Shown here: piece by piece, positions 20,710-29,204 of the stretch
Layout of the letters: each line of letters opens with the position of its first letter
Position numbering within the stretch: position 1 is the first letter of the stretch
DNA from: an uncultured Flavobacteriaceae bacterium
GTDB taxonomy: Bacteria; Bacteroidota; Bacteroidia; Flavobacteriales; Flavobacteriaceae
DNA: 64,000 nucleotides
Direction: 5' to 3'
Assembly: GCA_947488435.1 (NCBI GenBank)
Contig: CANKZG010000001.1
Span: 1,294,308-1,358,307, forward strand
The notes under the pieces: generated by a model
The model's database searches: none
What the model was told of the DNA's origin: nothing
What the model saw: the letters and a program-made list of their open reading frames with translations, nothing else
Made by a program: the position numbers and the translations under genes

Positions 20710-20754
20710 GGGAAATATGTACTTTTTGCGACTAGTGTTTTGTTTTTAATTTTG
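20710..20754 (+). promoter_or_regulatory. DoxX promoter with upstream motif
   Basis: TTTG (20725-20728) and TAATTTTG (20747-20754) match the Bacteroidota -33 and -7 elements with an 18-bp spacer, predicting a start near 20761. Just upstream GGGAAATATGTAC (20710-20722) is an exact copy of the motif inside the palindrome before the Grx-TrxR gene. The longer in-frame start at 20740 lies inside this promoter and so is rejected. Confidence 0.6.
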
Positions 20755-20781
20755 GTCCCGAAACATAAAAAAACAACAAAT

Positions 20782-21159
20782 ATGTTAAACGGAAACTTAT
20801 TAATTAGAATTGGTTTTGGACTCCTGTTCGTATGGGGAGGTCTTGAAAAGTTTATTGAAGGATTTTTAGGAGGCGTTGGTCTTCAAAACATGGCTGATTT
20901 CTTAAGCGCAAGTGGGCTTGAATTTCTTGGAAATGGAGGAAACTATGCACTGGGAGCGGTGTTAGCAGCACTAGAGCTAATAGCGGGAATTGCTTTATTG
21001 ATCAATAAAAAATTATTGTATGCCTATGGCTTTTTAGCGTTTATAATGCTTATGGCTTTAGTACTTGTTCATATCCCGTCAGGAGCTTGGATGAATATAA
21101 TGATTCATGTTACATTAACATTAACCTTAGCTGGGTTAGCACTTAATGAGAAAAAATAA
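20782..21159 (+). CDS. DoxX family membrane protein
   Basis: A 125-residue protein with four membrane helices. The N-terminal LIRIGFGLLFVWGGLEKFIEG is the classic DoxX start, followed by GNGGNYALGAVLAALELIAGIALLI, AYGFLAFIMLMALVLVH and IMIHVTLTLTLAGLAL. DoxX-type proteins sit in the inner membrane and have been tied to redox or thiol stress, but the biochemical role is unsettled. It is divergent from an AraC regulator and shares an upstream motif with the Grx-TrxR gene, which supports a redox link here. Confidence 0.88.
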   Translation: MLNGNLLIRIGFGLLFVWGGLEKFIEGFLGGVGLQNMADFLSASGLEFLGNGGNYALGAVLAALELIAGIALLINKKLLYAYGFLAFIMLMALVLVHIPSGAWMNIMIHVTLTLTLAGLALNEKK

Positions 21160-21205
21160 TTCGAAAAGTACTGGTAAACACTAGTCTATTTTGAGTTCAA
21201 TTACT

Positions 21206-21245
21206 AAAACCGCATTGCTACTATAAAGTTGATGCGGTTTTTTCT
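21206..21245 (+). terminator. terminator after DoxX
   Basis: AAAACCGCAT (21206-21215) pairs with ATGCGGTTTT (21232-21241), followed by more T residues. It separates DoxX from the convergent thiolase gene and probably serves both. Confidence 0.85.
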
Positions 21246-21294
21246 TTGCCATCTTCAAATGTAGGTAACAAATGCTACTGTATAAGATGTAAAA

Positions 21295-22560
21295 TTAACT
21301 TTCTAACAATACTACAGAGCCTAAACCCCCATCAGCACAAACGCTGACAATTGCCTTTTTTCCTTTCCCCATTAGCGAAAGTTCCTTAATAGCCTGGCTC
21401 ATAATGCGAGCTCCTGTGGCACCAAAAGGGTGGCCAATGGCGACACTGCCGCCATTTGGATTTAACTTTTCCCAAGGGAAACTACCAAAGTCAAAAGCAG
21501 TACCAACTTTTTTCAGATGAGCAGGGTTTTCTAAATTTTTTACGGTAGCAAGAACCTGAGCTGCAAAAGCTTCGTGAATTTCCCAAAGATCAATATCGTT
21601 GTATTGTAATCCATGACGTGCTAATAAGCGGGGAATAGCAAACGTAGGAGCCATAAGTAATCCTTCTTCTTCAATGGTAACAGCTGCAATTTCCCAATCT
21701 ACTAATTTTGCTACATAATTGTGCGCTTTTAGTTTTGAAAGTCCTTTTTTCCCTGCAACCCATAATCCTGCTGCGCCATCAGTTAGAGAAGAAGAATTTC
21801 CTGCAGTAAGGGAGCCTTTCCCACTTTTTCGATCAAAAGCAGGGCGAAGTTTTTCTAATTTTTCTAACGTAGTATTACTTCGTGGAATAGTATCATCTGC
21901 AACTTCATCCATGTTAACAAGGAGGTTATTGAAAAATTGTTTCCCGCGTGCAAGGATGTAATTTTTGTGGCTTCTAAAAGCCAGTTCATCTTGAGATTTG
22001 CGTGAAATAGTTAAGCGTTTCGAAGTAATTTCAGAATGTTCACCCATACTTAAGCCAGTACTGCGATTGTTTATACTTGGAATATGAAGACGTATGTCTT
22101 TAAAACGTAACTTCCCAAGTTGAGCAAATCGTTTTCCAAAGCTTTTGGCTTGAAAAAAACGCCTTAGTGTGTCAGATAAATTTTGACTTAAACCAAATTG
22201 TACGCGAGTCATACTTTCTACACCGCCAACCAGAGCTACTTCATCTTCGGTAATCATTCCGGCGGCTTCTATTGCAGCAAGCATACTGGTACTACAAGCC
22301 ATTACCGTACTATAAGCAGGAATGTTTTGATCCAATTCAGCATCCATTAAAATTTCACGAGCAATATTACTATACCCTAAGTTTGGAGCTACGGTACCCC
22401 AAATTATAAAATCTGGAGAGAGCTCTTGTTGTGTAATCATTTGTTGTACTACAGGCACTGAGAGTTCAATAGCACCTAACTTTGTATATTTGGTATCGAC
22501 TTTTACAAAAGGTGTTCTGAGTCCGGCAGCAACCCAAATTTCTTCTTTCCTATTTTTCAT
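21295..22560 (-). CDS. acetyl-CoA C-acyltransferase (thiolase)
   Basis: A 421-residue thiolase. The acyl-accepting Cys is in YSTVMACSTSMLAAIEAAG (about residue 88); the C-terminal active-site loops are GGSVAIGHPFGATGARI (catalytic His) and SVCADGGLGSVVL (second Cys). The sequence WEIHEAFAAQ is the conserved NEAFA-type loop. It is closest in style to FadI-like thiolases of fatty acid oxidation; direction and chain-length preference cannot be read. Its start overlaps the stop of the 90-residue gene by 4 bp (ATGA), so the two are translationally coupled. Confidence 0.92.
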   Translation of the reverse strand: MKNRKEEIWVAAGLRTPFVKVDTKYTKLGAIELSVPVVQQMITQQELSPDFIIWGTVAPNLGYSNIAREILMDAELDQNIPAYSTVMACSTSMLAAIEAAGMITEDEVALVGGVESMTRVQFGLSQNLSDTLRRFFQAKSFGKRFAQLGKLRFKDIRLHIPSINNRSTGLSMGEHSEITSKRLTISRKSQDELAFRSHKNYILARGKQFFNNLLVNMDEVADDTIPRSNTTLEKLEKLRPAFDRKSGKGSLTAGNSSSLTDGAAGLWVAGKKGLSKLKAHNYVAKLVDWEIAAVTIEEEGLLMAPTFAIPRLLARHGLQYNDIDLWEIHEAFAAQVLATVKNLENPAHLKKVGTAFDFGSFPWEKLNPNGGSVAIGHPFGATGARIMSQAIKELSLMGKGKKAIVSVCADGGLGSVVLLES

Positions 22561-22829
22561 GGTATAGTTTTATAATTTTTTAAAAAATCTAATACTTTAT
22601 GTTCGGGCATTTCACAAGGTTTTAATGGATTCTTAGTAATAGTTCCATAATAATTGAAACTTATAAAATCGGTACCTCCTAGTTCTTCGGCATATACTTT
22701 TAAACTTTTACCATTATTAAAAATGGTTTTAGAAACGCTGTATTTTCTTGTTTTATAAACGACTTCCGAATATCCTTCGGGGATTTTTGAAATATGCTCA
22801 GTAAGTTGTGTGATATGCGTTTCTTTCAT
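22557..22829 (-). CDS. conserved flavobacterial small protein of unknown function
   Basis: A 90-residue protein with a compact alpha/beta look: IPEGYSEVVYKTRKYSVSKTIFNNGKSLKVYAEELGGTDFISFNYY and then LKPCEMPEHKVLDFLKN. I have the impression that the EELGG.DFISFNYY and LKPCEMP blocks recur in flavobacteria, but I cannot name a function. It overlaps the thiolase by 4 bp and is divergent from dinB, 146 bp away, so it might share the dinB control region. There is no signal peptide or membrane helix. Confidence 0.7.
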   Translation of the reverse strand: MKETHITQLTEHISKIPEGYSEVVYKTRKYSVSKTIFNNGKSLKVYAEELGGTDFISFNYYGTITKNPLKPCEMPEHKVLDFLKNYKTIP

Positions 22830-22914
22830 TAAAAGTTATGCTGCTGATTTTAAGTACCCTAACAATACAAAATTTGTCGTAAAAAAGAAGGGACAATTGC
22901 AATAGAAATTTATA

Positions 22915-22950
22915 ATTTGGAAAAATTCCATTTATTTGGATATATTCCAT
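22915..22950 (+). promoter_or_regulatory. twin palindromic operator upstream of dinB-dnaE
   Basis: The 17-mer ATTTGGAWAWATTCCAT occurs twice, at 22915-22931 and 22934-22950, 19 bp apart (close to two helical turns). Each copy is itself palindromic (TGGAA-AAA-TTCCA and TGGA-TATAT-TCCA). The second copy covers the -33 element of the dinB promoter, the expected place for a repressor. Confidence 0.7.
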
Positions 22951-22967
22951 ATATTGCTATACTTTTG
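22935..22967 (+). promoter_or_regulatory. dinB-dnaE promoter
   Basis: TTTG (22935-22938), a 21-bp spacer and TACTTTTG (22960-22967) fit the Bacteroidota consensus TTTG-N19-21-TAnnTTTG exactly. The ATG at 22976 is only 8 bp beyond the -7 element, so the transcript would have a very short leader or none. Confidence 0.75.
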
Positions 22968-22975
22968 AAGCTACT

Positions 22976-24190
22976 ATGCAAAAAACAATTCTTCATTTAG
23001 ATTTAGATACTTTTTATGTATCTGTAGAACGCCTTATAGAGCCTAAGTTACAATATCGCCCTCTGTTAGTGGGTGGAACAGGGGATCGTGGAGTAGTTGC
23101 AGCTTGTAGTTATGAAACAAGAGGTTTTGGGGTTCATTCAGGAATGCCGATGAAAATGGCCCGAGAATTATGCCCAGAAGCGGTTGTAATTCGGGGCAAT
23201 GCAGGTACTTATAGTAAACATTCTGATGTGGTTACTGCAATTATTAAAGAACGGGTTCCTCTATTTGAAAAATCGAGTATCGATGAGTTTTATGCAGATC
23301 TTTCAGGAATGGATCGTTTTTTCGGGTGTTATCAATATGCTTCTGAGTTACGAAAAACAATTATTAAAGAAACTGGTCTTCCTATTTCTTTTGGACTCTC
23401 TATTAATAAAGTAGTTTCTAAAGTAGCAACGAATGAGGCGAAGCCTAATAATCAATTGCGAATAAATCTTGGACAAGAAAAACCTTTTTTAGCTCCTTTA
23501 TCTATTAAAAAAATTCCAATGGTAGGTGATAAGACCTATCAGACATTACGAAATTTAGGTTTACGAAAAATTAAAACAGTGCAAGAAATGCCAATAGATC
23601 TTATGCAACGTGTGCTAGGAGCGAATGGGGCAGTGATATGGAAACGGGCTAATGGAATAGATCATAGCCCAGTGATACCATTTTGTGAAAGAAAATCAAT
23701 TTCTACAGAGCGCACCTTTGATCGTGATACCATTGATGTAGTAAAGTTACGGGGAGTGCTTTTGGCTATGACCGAAAATTTGGCCTACCAATTGCGAAGA
23801 GGAGAAAAATTAACCGCATGTATTGCAGTAAAAATCAGGTACTCAGATTTTAATACTTATTCCAAACAAATGCGAATTCCTTATACCAGTGCAGATCATA
23901 TTCTAGTGCCTAAAATCTTAGAGCTCTTCCGAAACTTATATAATAAACGTTTGTTGGTACGCTTAGTGGGAATTCGATTTAGTCATTTGGTTTCTGGAAA
24001 CTATCAAATTAATTTGTTTGACGATACTGAAGAGGCGTTGAATTTGTATGCCGCTATGGATCACATTCGAAATCGCTTCGGAGATCGCAGTATTATACGT
24101 GCTTCTGCTATGGATGCTAAGACAATTGGGAGGATGCATAATCCATTTAATGGACAACCTCCCGTAGTCTTGGCCCATCGGAAACAATAG
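22976..24190 (+). CDS. dinB: Y-family DNA polymerase IV (DinB)
   Basis: A 404-residue translesion polymerase. The palm motif ILHLDLDTFYVSVERL holds the first catalytic Asp pair and SIDEFYADLSG the second acidic pair (Asp-Glu). Helix-hairpin-helix LSIKKIPMVGDKTYQTLRNLGL and the little-finger domain follow. QINLF at residues 344-348 is a standard sliding-clamp binding motif. It copies past lesions at the cost of accuracy. It is the first gene of a two-gene operon with an error-prone DnaE (36 bp gap), the flavobacterial counterpart of imuB-dnaE2 type mutagenesis cassettes. Confidence 0.95.
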   Translation: MQKTILHLDLDTFYVSVERLIEPKLQYRPLLVGGTGDRGVVAACSYETRGFGVHSGMPMKMARELCPEAVVIRGNAGTYSKHSDVVTAIIKERVPLFEKSSIDEFYADLSGMDRFFGCYQYASELRKTIIKETGLPISFGLSINKVVSKVATNEAKPNNQLRINLGQEKPFLAPLSIKKIPMVGDKTYQTLRNLGLRKIKTVQEMPIDLMQRVLGANGAVIWKRANGIDHSPVIPFCERKSISTERTFDRDTIDVVKLRGVLLAMTENLAYQLRRGEKLTACIAVKIRYSDFNTYSKQMRIPYTSADHILVPKILELFRNLYNKRLLVRLVGIRFSHLVSGNYQINLFDDTEEALNLYAAMDHIRNRFGDRSIIRASAMDAKTIGRMHNPFNGQPPVVLAHRKQ

Positions 24191-24226
24191 TTAAACTTCA
24201 AATTTTAAAAAAGAATATACAAATAG

Positions 24227-27200
24227 ATGTATCTCAATTGCCACACCTATTATAGTCTTAAATACGGTACTTTATCCGAATTAGAATTATTGCAACTGGC
24301 GCAACAATGTCATATAACACGTTTGGTACTTACTGATATTAATACGACTTCGGCAGGCCTTAATTTTGTGCGCAAAGCTACAGAGTATGGAGTTACTCCT
24401 ATTCTAGGAATTGATTTTAGGAACGGTGTAGATTGTTGTTTTGTTGGAATTGCTAAAAACAATGAGGGTTATCAAGAGTTAAATTATTTCTTATCAGCAC
24501 ATTTACATGAAAAAAAGGAGATTCCTAATAAAGCGCCTTGTTTTAAACATGCTTTTGTAGTATATCCATTTGAGAAAGTTCTAGAAAATGATTGGGAAGA
24601 GTTTTTACCTCATGAGTTTATAGGAATATCGGTTAAAGATCTGAGAAGACTGCCATTCTCGAGATTGATTCATTTTAAAGATAAATTGGTTGTATTACAA
24701 CCAGTTACTTTTCGGAATAAACGCGACTTTAATATACATCGATTGTTGCGAGCTATTGATACTAATGTTTTGTTGAGTAAACTTCCTAAGCGAGAAGAAG
24801 GCGATATTGATGAAAAAATGTACCCGCTTCAAAATCTGGTTGCTGCTTTTTCATCGTATAGTTTTATTTTAGAAAATACAGAGCAGTTACTACAGTCCTG
24901 TCATATTTATTTTGACTTTTCAGAAGGACGTAAACCTCAAAATTTACAAGCATTTAAAGAAACTACGGCAGAAGACGCTACCTTTTTAAAAAACTTATGC
25001 TACGAAGGCTTACCGTACCGTTACCCCCAAGCAAAACCTGATATTTATAAGCGTTTGGAAAAAGAGTTGGAACTCATCAATGCCATGGGTTTTGTTTCTT
25101 ATTTTTTAATAAGTTGGGATATTGCTGCCGAAGCTAGGCGAAATGGTTTTTTTTATGTGGGTCGGGGGAGTGGTGCTAATAGTATAGTAGCCTATCTCTT
25201 GCGAATTACTGATGTAGACCCTATAGATTTAGATCTTTATTTTGAACGTTTTATCAATTTATATCGTGCAAATCCGCCAGATTTTGACATTGATTTTTCG
25301 TGGAAAGACAGGGATGCAATGACACAATATATTTTTAATCGTTTTGAGCATGTAGCCTTATTAGGAACCTATGTTACATTTAAAGAGCGTGGAGTACTTC
25401 GGGAGTTAGGGAAAGTTTTTGGACTTCCAAAAGCGGAAATTGATTTCTTATGTGAAGGGCGATATCATGCATCACAATTGGATGGAATAGCAACTTTAGT
25501 GTTAAAATATGCGAAGTGGCTTAAAGGGATGCCCAACTATTTAAGTATTCATGCAGGAGGAATTTTAATTAGCGAAAAACCCCTGCAATATTTTTCAGCA
25601 ACACATTTACCACCTAAAGGTTATCCTACCACACAATTCGATATGGTTATTGCAGAAGATGTAGGCTTATTTAAATTCGATATTTTGGCACAAAGGGGTT
25701 TAGCTAAAATACGAGAGACTTTAGAGATATTGCGCACAAATCGCCCTAAAGAAATTGCAGCTTATGATATTCATGATATTGCCAGTTTTAAGAAGGATCC
25801 AATAATTAATGATCTCATTAAAACGGCACAATGTATGGGATGTTTTTATGTAGAATCTCCAGCTATGCGTATGCTATTGAAAAAGCTAGAGGTGGATAAT
25901 TATTTAGGATTGGTGGCTGCAAGTTCCATCATCCGACCTGGAGTAGCAAAAAGCGGAATGATGCGAGAGTATATTTTGCGACACCGGAACCCTGGGAGGG
26001 CAGCAGAAAAAGGACACCCAGTGATGCTTAATATCATGCCCGACACCTATGGAGTTATGGTGTATCAGGAAGATGTTATTAAAGTAGCACATTATTTTGC
26101 AGATCTTACTTTAGGAGAAGCAGATGTACTTCGTCGTGGAATGAGTGGAAAATTTCGATCTCGAAGCGAATTTCAAAAAGTAAAAGCCCGCTTTATTAGC
26201 AACTGTCGTGCAAAAAAATATAACGATACCCTTATTTTCGAAATCTGGAATCAGATTGCCAGTTTTGCGGGCTACGCATTTGCAAAAGGGCACTCGGCTT
26301 CATATGCTGTTGAGAGCTATCAAAGCTTATTTTTAAGGGCTTATTTTCCTTTAGAATATATGGTGGCAGTACTTAACAATGGAGGTGGATTTTACCGTTC
26401 AGAATTTTACATACACGATGCACGAATGTTAGGAGCTACTATACATGCTCCTTGTATAAATAATAGCATCATTGTAAATCGGATTGATAAAAAAGAAATT
26501 TACTTAGGATTTATGTACTTGAAAGAACTGGAGCGTCAACTAATGGAAAGTATAGTTTTAGAGCGAAATATTTCCGGGACTTTTATGTCATTAGAAGATT
26601 TTTTAGATCGGGTTCTAATCACTATCGAGCAGGTGAGTATTTTAATTCGTATCGATGCTTTTCGTTTTACTAAAATCAATAAACATCATTTGTTGTGGAA
26701 AGCACATTTATTGCTTGTTAAAGGAAATGCTATAGAACATCCAAAATTATTTCCTGCACGACAACAACACTTTAAAATTCCGGAACTACATACAACAAGT
26801 ATGGAATCAGCATTTGACCAAATGGAACTCTTAGGATTCTGTCTTTCCAGTCCATTTTCACTACTAAAAACCCCTCCTAAAAACACAAATTGTAGTCGTG
26901 ATATGGAACGCTACTTAGGGAAACATATCGATATCTATGGGTATTTAATTACAGTAAAAAACACAAATACCCATCACGGAAAACGGATGCATTTTGCAAC
27001 ACTATTAGATCAACAGGGAGAAGTTTTTGATACAGTGTTGTTTCCTCCAGTAGCAGCGAAGTACTATTTTAGAGGGAAGGGCATCTACAGATTTTATGGA
27101 AAGGTAGTTAGTGAATTTGGGTTCTTAAGTATGGAGGTGATTAAGATGCAAAAACAAGATTATATTCAAGATCCAAGATATGCGGAGATGAAAACATCAA

Positions 27201-27256
27201 AACGAATACTGTCTCAAAAAGATACCGAGACACCTACCGATGTAACAAATTTGTAA
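24227..27256 (+). CDS. dnaE2: error-prone DNA polymerase III alpha subunit (DnaE2-like)
   Basis: A 1009-residue C-family polymerase, shorter than the replicative one in this window. An N-terminal PHP domain (YLNCHTYYSLKYGTLSELELL, LVLTDINTTSAGL) is followed by the polymerase core: VGRGSGANSIVAYLL, the catalytic acidic motif PPDFDIDFSW (about 351-357) and FAGYAFAKGHSASYAVESYQSLFLRAY. It ends with an OB-fold (DIYGYLITVKNTNTHHGKRMHFATLLDQQG). The C-terminal tau-binding region of replicative DnaE is absent. Pairing with dinB under one operator-covered promoter points to damage-induced translesion synthesis. Symbol assigned by analogy. Confidence 0.9.
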   Translation: MYLNCHTYYSLKYGTLSELELLQLAQQCHITRLVLTDINTTSAGLNFVRKATEYGVTPILGIDFRNGVDCCFVGIAKNNEGYQELNYFLSAHLHEKKEIPNKAPCFKHAFVVYPFEKVLENDWEEFLPHEFIGISVKDLRRLPFSRLIHFKDKLVVLQPVTFRNKRDFNIHRLLRAIDTNVLLSKLPKREEGDIDEKMYPLQNLVAAFSSYSFILENTEQLLQSCHIYFDFSEGRKPQNLQAFKETTAEDATFLKNLCYEGLPYRYPQAKPDIYKRLEKELELINAMGFVSYFLISWDIAAEARRNGFFYVGRGSGANSIVAYLLRITDVDPIDLDLYFERFINLYRANPPDFDIDFSWKDRDAMTQYIFNRFEHVALLGTYVTFKERGVLRELGKVFGLPKAEIDFLCEGRYHASQLDGIATLVLKYAKWLKGMPNYLSIHAGGILISEKPLQYFSATHLPPKGYPTTQFDMVIAEDVGLFKFDILAQRGLAKIRETLEILRTNRPKEIAAYDIHDIASFKKDPIINDLIKTAQCMGCFYVESPAMRMLLKKLEVDNYLGLVAASSIIRPGVAKSGMMREYILRHRNPGRAAEKGHPVMLNIMPDTYGVMVYQEDVIKVAHYFADLTLGEADVLRRGMSGKFRSRSEFQKVKARFISNCRAKKYNDTLIFEIWNQIASFAGYAFAKGHSASYAVESYQSLFLRAYFPLEYMVAVLNNGGGFYRSEFYIHDARMLGATIHAPCINNSIIVNRIDKKEIYLGFMYLKELERQLMESIVLERNISGTFMSLEDFLDRVLITIEQVSILIRIDAFRFTKINKHHLLWKAHLLLVKGNAIEHPKLFPARQQHFKIPELHTTSMESAFDQMELLGFCLSSPFSLLKTPPKNTNCSRDMERYLGKHIDIYGYLITVKNTNTHHGKRMHFATLLDQQGEVFDTVLFPPVAAKYYFRGKGIYRFYGKVVSEFGFLSMEVIKMQKQDYIQDPRYAEMKTSKRILSQKDTETPTDVTNL

Positions 27257-27263
27257 AACACTT

Positions 27264-27956
27264 CTATTCTGAAGCTTTTTCCGCTAATTTCGTTCCATGG
27301 AAAGGACAAAAAGTCCATTTCCCATTGTGTTCGACCTTGTCTTCGGGGCAGATTTTTGGCATTAATACGGCACCTATCGGAAGGTCAAATGCATAGGTCT
27401 CGTCTCCCTCGATGATAATCTCAAAATCATGATCTTGAAGCGGATCTATGATAGGTTTATCACTAGAATTTTTTGCATCAAAAACTAAGAAAGCAAAATT
27501 TTCACCAAGATTCCCCATCATATTTGAGATCATAGGTTTCATAATATCCAGAAAATTTTGCATATCACTGGAAATGGCATCTTTCTTAAGTGGATTGTGA
27601 ATATCGCCATAATGATCTTTAAGTGATGTTTTGCTTAAAACCATGGCCTCATTTTCAAAGTTAACTCCTCCAAAAACACCTATTTTCCCTAAGATTACCC
27701 CAACCAACTGGTATTGTTTCATAACCGCAATCATACTAGTGACCTGTTCTTCAGTTACTGTAGGATCATCCTTAAATGAGGTTTCCCAAAATTCAATTGG
27801 TATCCACCAAATAATATTTACTTTGCTGGGATCGTTAGAGGATTTTTGTGTTTCATTGATTAATAAATCCAAATTGATATTGTCATTTTTCTTCCCTTGA
27901 GCTGTTAAGAAGAATGGCAGTAGTATTAAAAGAAGAATGGTTATTTGGTTTCTCAT
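27264..27956 (-). CDS. exported protein with C-terminal zinc-ribbon-like motif, function unknown
   Basis: A 230-residue protein with a signal peptide (ITILLLILLPFFLTAQ). The body reads INIIWWIPIEFWETSF-like and QYQLVGVILGKIGVFG, with no family I can name. The end, MPKICPEDKVEHNGKWTFCPFHG, has Cys-Pro-x-Asp ... Cys-Pro-x-His, a possible metal-binding ribbon placed after a periplasmic domain. It lies 11 bp behind the acyl-CoA dehydrogenase gene and is probably cotranscribed. Confidence 0.7.
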   Translation of the reverse strand: MRNQITILLLILLPFFLTAQGKKNDNINLDLLINETQKSSNDPSKVNIIWWIPIEFWETSFKDDPTVTEEQVTSMIAVMKQYQLVGVILGKIGVFGGVNFENEAMVLSKTSLKDHYGDIHNPLKKDAISSDMQNFLDIMKPMISNMMGNLGENFAFLVFDAKNSSDKPIIDPLQDHDFEIIIEGDETYAFDLPIGAVLMPKICPEDKVEHNGKWTFCPFHGTKLAEKASE

Positions 27957-27967
27957 AAAATGGGAGG

Positions 27968-29146
27968 TTATTTAAAAGCTTGATGTCCGGTAATATCTGC
28001 GCCTGTAATCAATAAGTGAATATCATGTGTGCCTTCATAGGTAATCACACTCTCTAAATTCATCATATGGCGCATGATACTATATTCTCCGGTGATTCCC
28101 ATTCCGCCTAACATTTGTCTTGCCTCACGAGCAATAGTAATCGCCATGTCTACATTATTGCGTTTTGCCATTGAAATTTGAGCAGTGGTTGCACGCCCTT
28201 CATTTTTTAATTGACCCAAGCGAAAAGCGAGCAATTGTGCTTTGGTAATTTCTGTAATCATTTCAGCTAATTTCTTCTGTTGTAATTGAAAGGCCGCAAT
28301 CGGTTTTCCAAATTGTATGCGTTCTTTTGCATAACGAAGAGCAGTATCGTAACAATCCATTGCTGCGCCTATAACTCCCCATGAAATACCATATCGAGCC
28401 GAGTCTAAACAACCTAACGGGGCTCCTAAACCAGACTTATTGGGTAATAGGTTTTCTTTTGGAACTTTTACATCAGCAAAAATTAACTCCCCAGTAGCTG
28501 AGGCTCTTAACGACCATTTGTTATGTGTTTCCGGAGTGGAAAAACCTTCCATACCACGTTCTACAATTAAGCCATGTATTCTTCCTTCTTCATTTTTTGC
28601 CCAAACAACAGCGATATCAGCAAAAGGAGAATTCGAAATCCAGAGCTTCGCACCATTTAAAAGATAATGGTCTCCCATGTCCTTATATTTTGTTTCCATT
28701 CCACCTGGATTGGAACCGTGATTGGGCTCGGTAAGACCAAAACAACCCATAAACTCCCCTGAGGCTAATTTGGGAAGATATTTTTTACGTTGTTCTTCAG
28801 TTCCATAGGTGTAAATAGGATACATAACTAAGGAAGACTGCACAGAAGCAGTAGAACGAACTCCACTGTCGCCACGCTCTATTTCCTGCATAATAAGACC
28901 GTAACTAATCTGATCTAAACCTGCACCACCGTATGTTTCAGGGATATATGGACCGAAGGCTCCAATGTCTGCCAGACCACTGATAATTTGTGTAGGAAAC
29001 GCTGCTTTTTGCGCGTATTCCTCAATAATAGGAGAAATATCTCTTTTTACCCATTGGCGGGCTGCATCTCGAATTAATTTATGCTCTTCGCTAAGAAGAT
29101 CATCCATGTTATAATAATCCGGAGCTTCAAATAAATCGGGTCTCAT
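27968..29146 (-). CDS. acyl-CoA dehydrogenase, glutaryl-CoA dehydrogenase-like
   Basis: A 392-residue FAD enzyme. FAD and substrate motifs are FGLTEPNHGSNPGGMETKY, WISNSPFADIAVVWAK and the C-terminal MLGGMGITGEYSIMRHMMNLESVITYEGTHDIHLLITGADITGHQAF; the catalytic Glu is in TYEGT. The 'EGTHDIH.Li.G..iTG..AF' ending is the pattern of glutaryl-CoA dehydrogenase, which oxidises and decarboxylates glutaryl-CoA to crotonyl-CoA in lysine breakdown. The general family is certain; the substrate is a good guess. A consensus promoter lies just upstream. Confidence 0.88.
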   Translation of the reverse strand: MRPDLFEAPDYYNMDDLLSEEHKLIRDAARQWVKRDISPIIEEYAQKAAFPTQIISGLADIGAFGPYIPETYGGAGLDQISYGLIMQEIERGDSGVRSTASVQSSLVMYPIYTYGTEEQRKKYLPKLASGEFMGCFGLTEPNHGSNPGGMETKYKDMGDHYLLNGAKLWISNSPFADIAVVWAKNEEGRIHGLIVERGMEGFSTPETHNKWSLRASATGELIFADVKVPKENLLPNKSGLGAPLGCLDSARYGISWGVIGAAMDCYDTALRYAKERIQFGKPIAAFQLQQKKLAEMITEITKAQLLAFRLGQLKNEGRATTAQISMAKRNNVDMAITIAREARQMLGGMGITGEYSIMRHMMNLESVITYEGTHDIHLLITGADITGHQAFK

Positions 29147-29163
29147 GCGCTATCAATTTTACC

Positions 29164-29195
29164 CAAAGGTAATTAAAGGAATATCACAAAACCAA
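29164..29195 (-). promoter_or_regulatory. promoter of the acyl-CoA dehydrogenase gene
   Basis: On the minus strand TTG (29195-29193), a 21-bp spacer and TACCTTTG (29171-29164) fit the Bacteroidota consensus. The predicted start near 29157 leaves a leader of about 10 bases before ATG 29146. Confidence 0.55.
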
Positions 29196-29204
29196 GCCCT
29201 GTAA

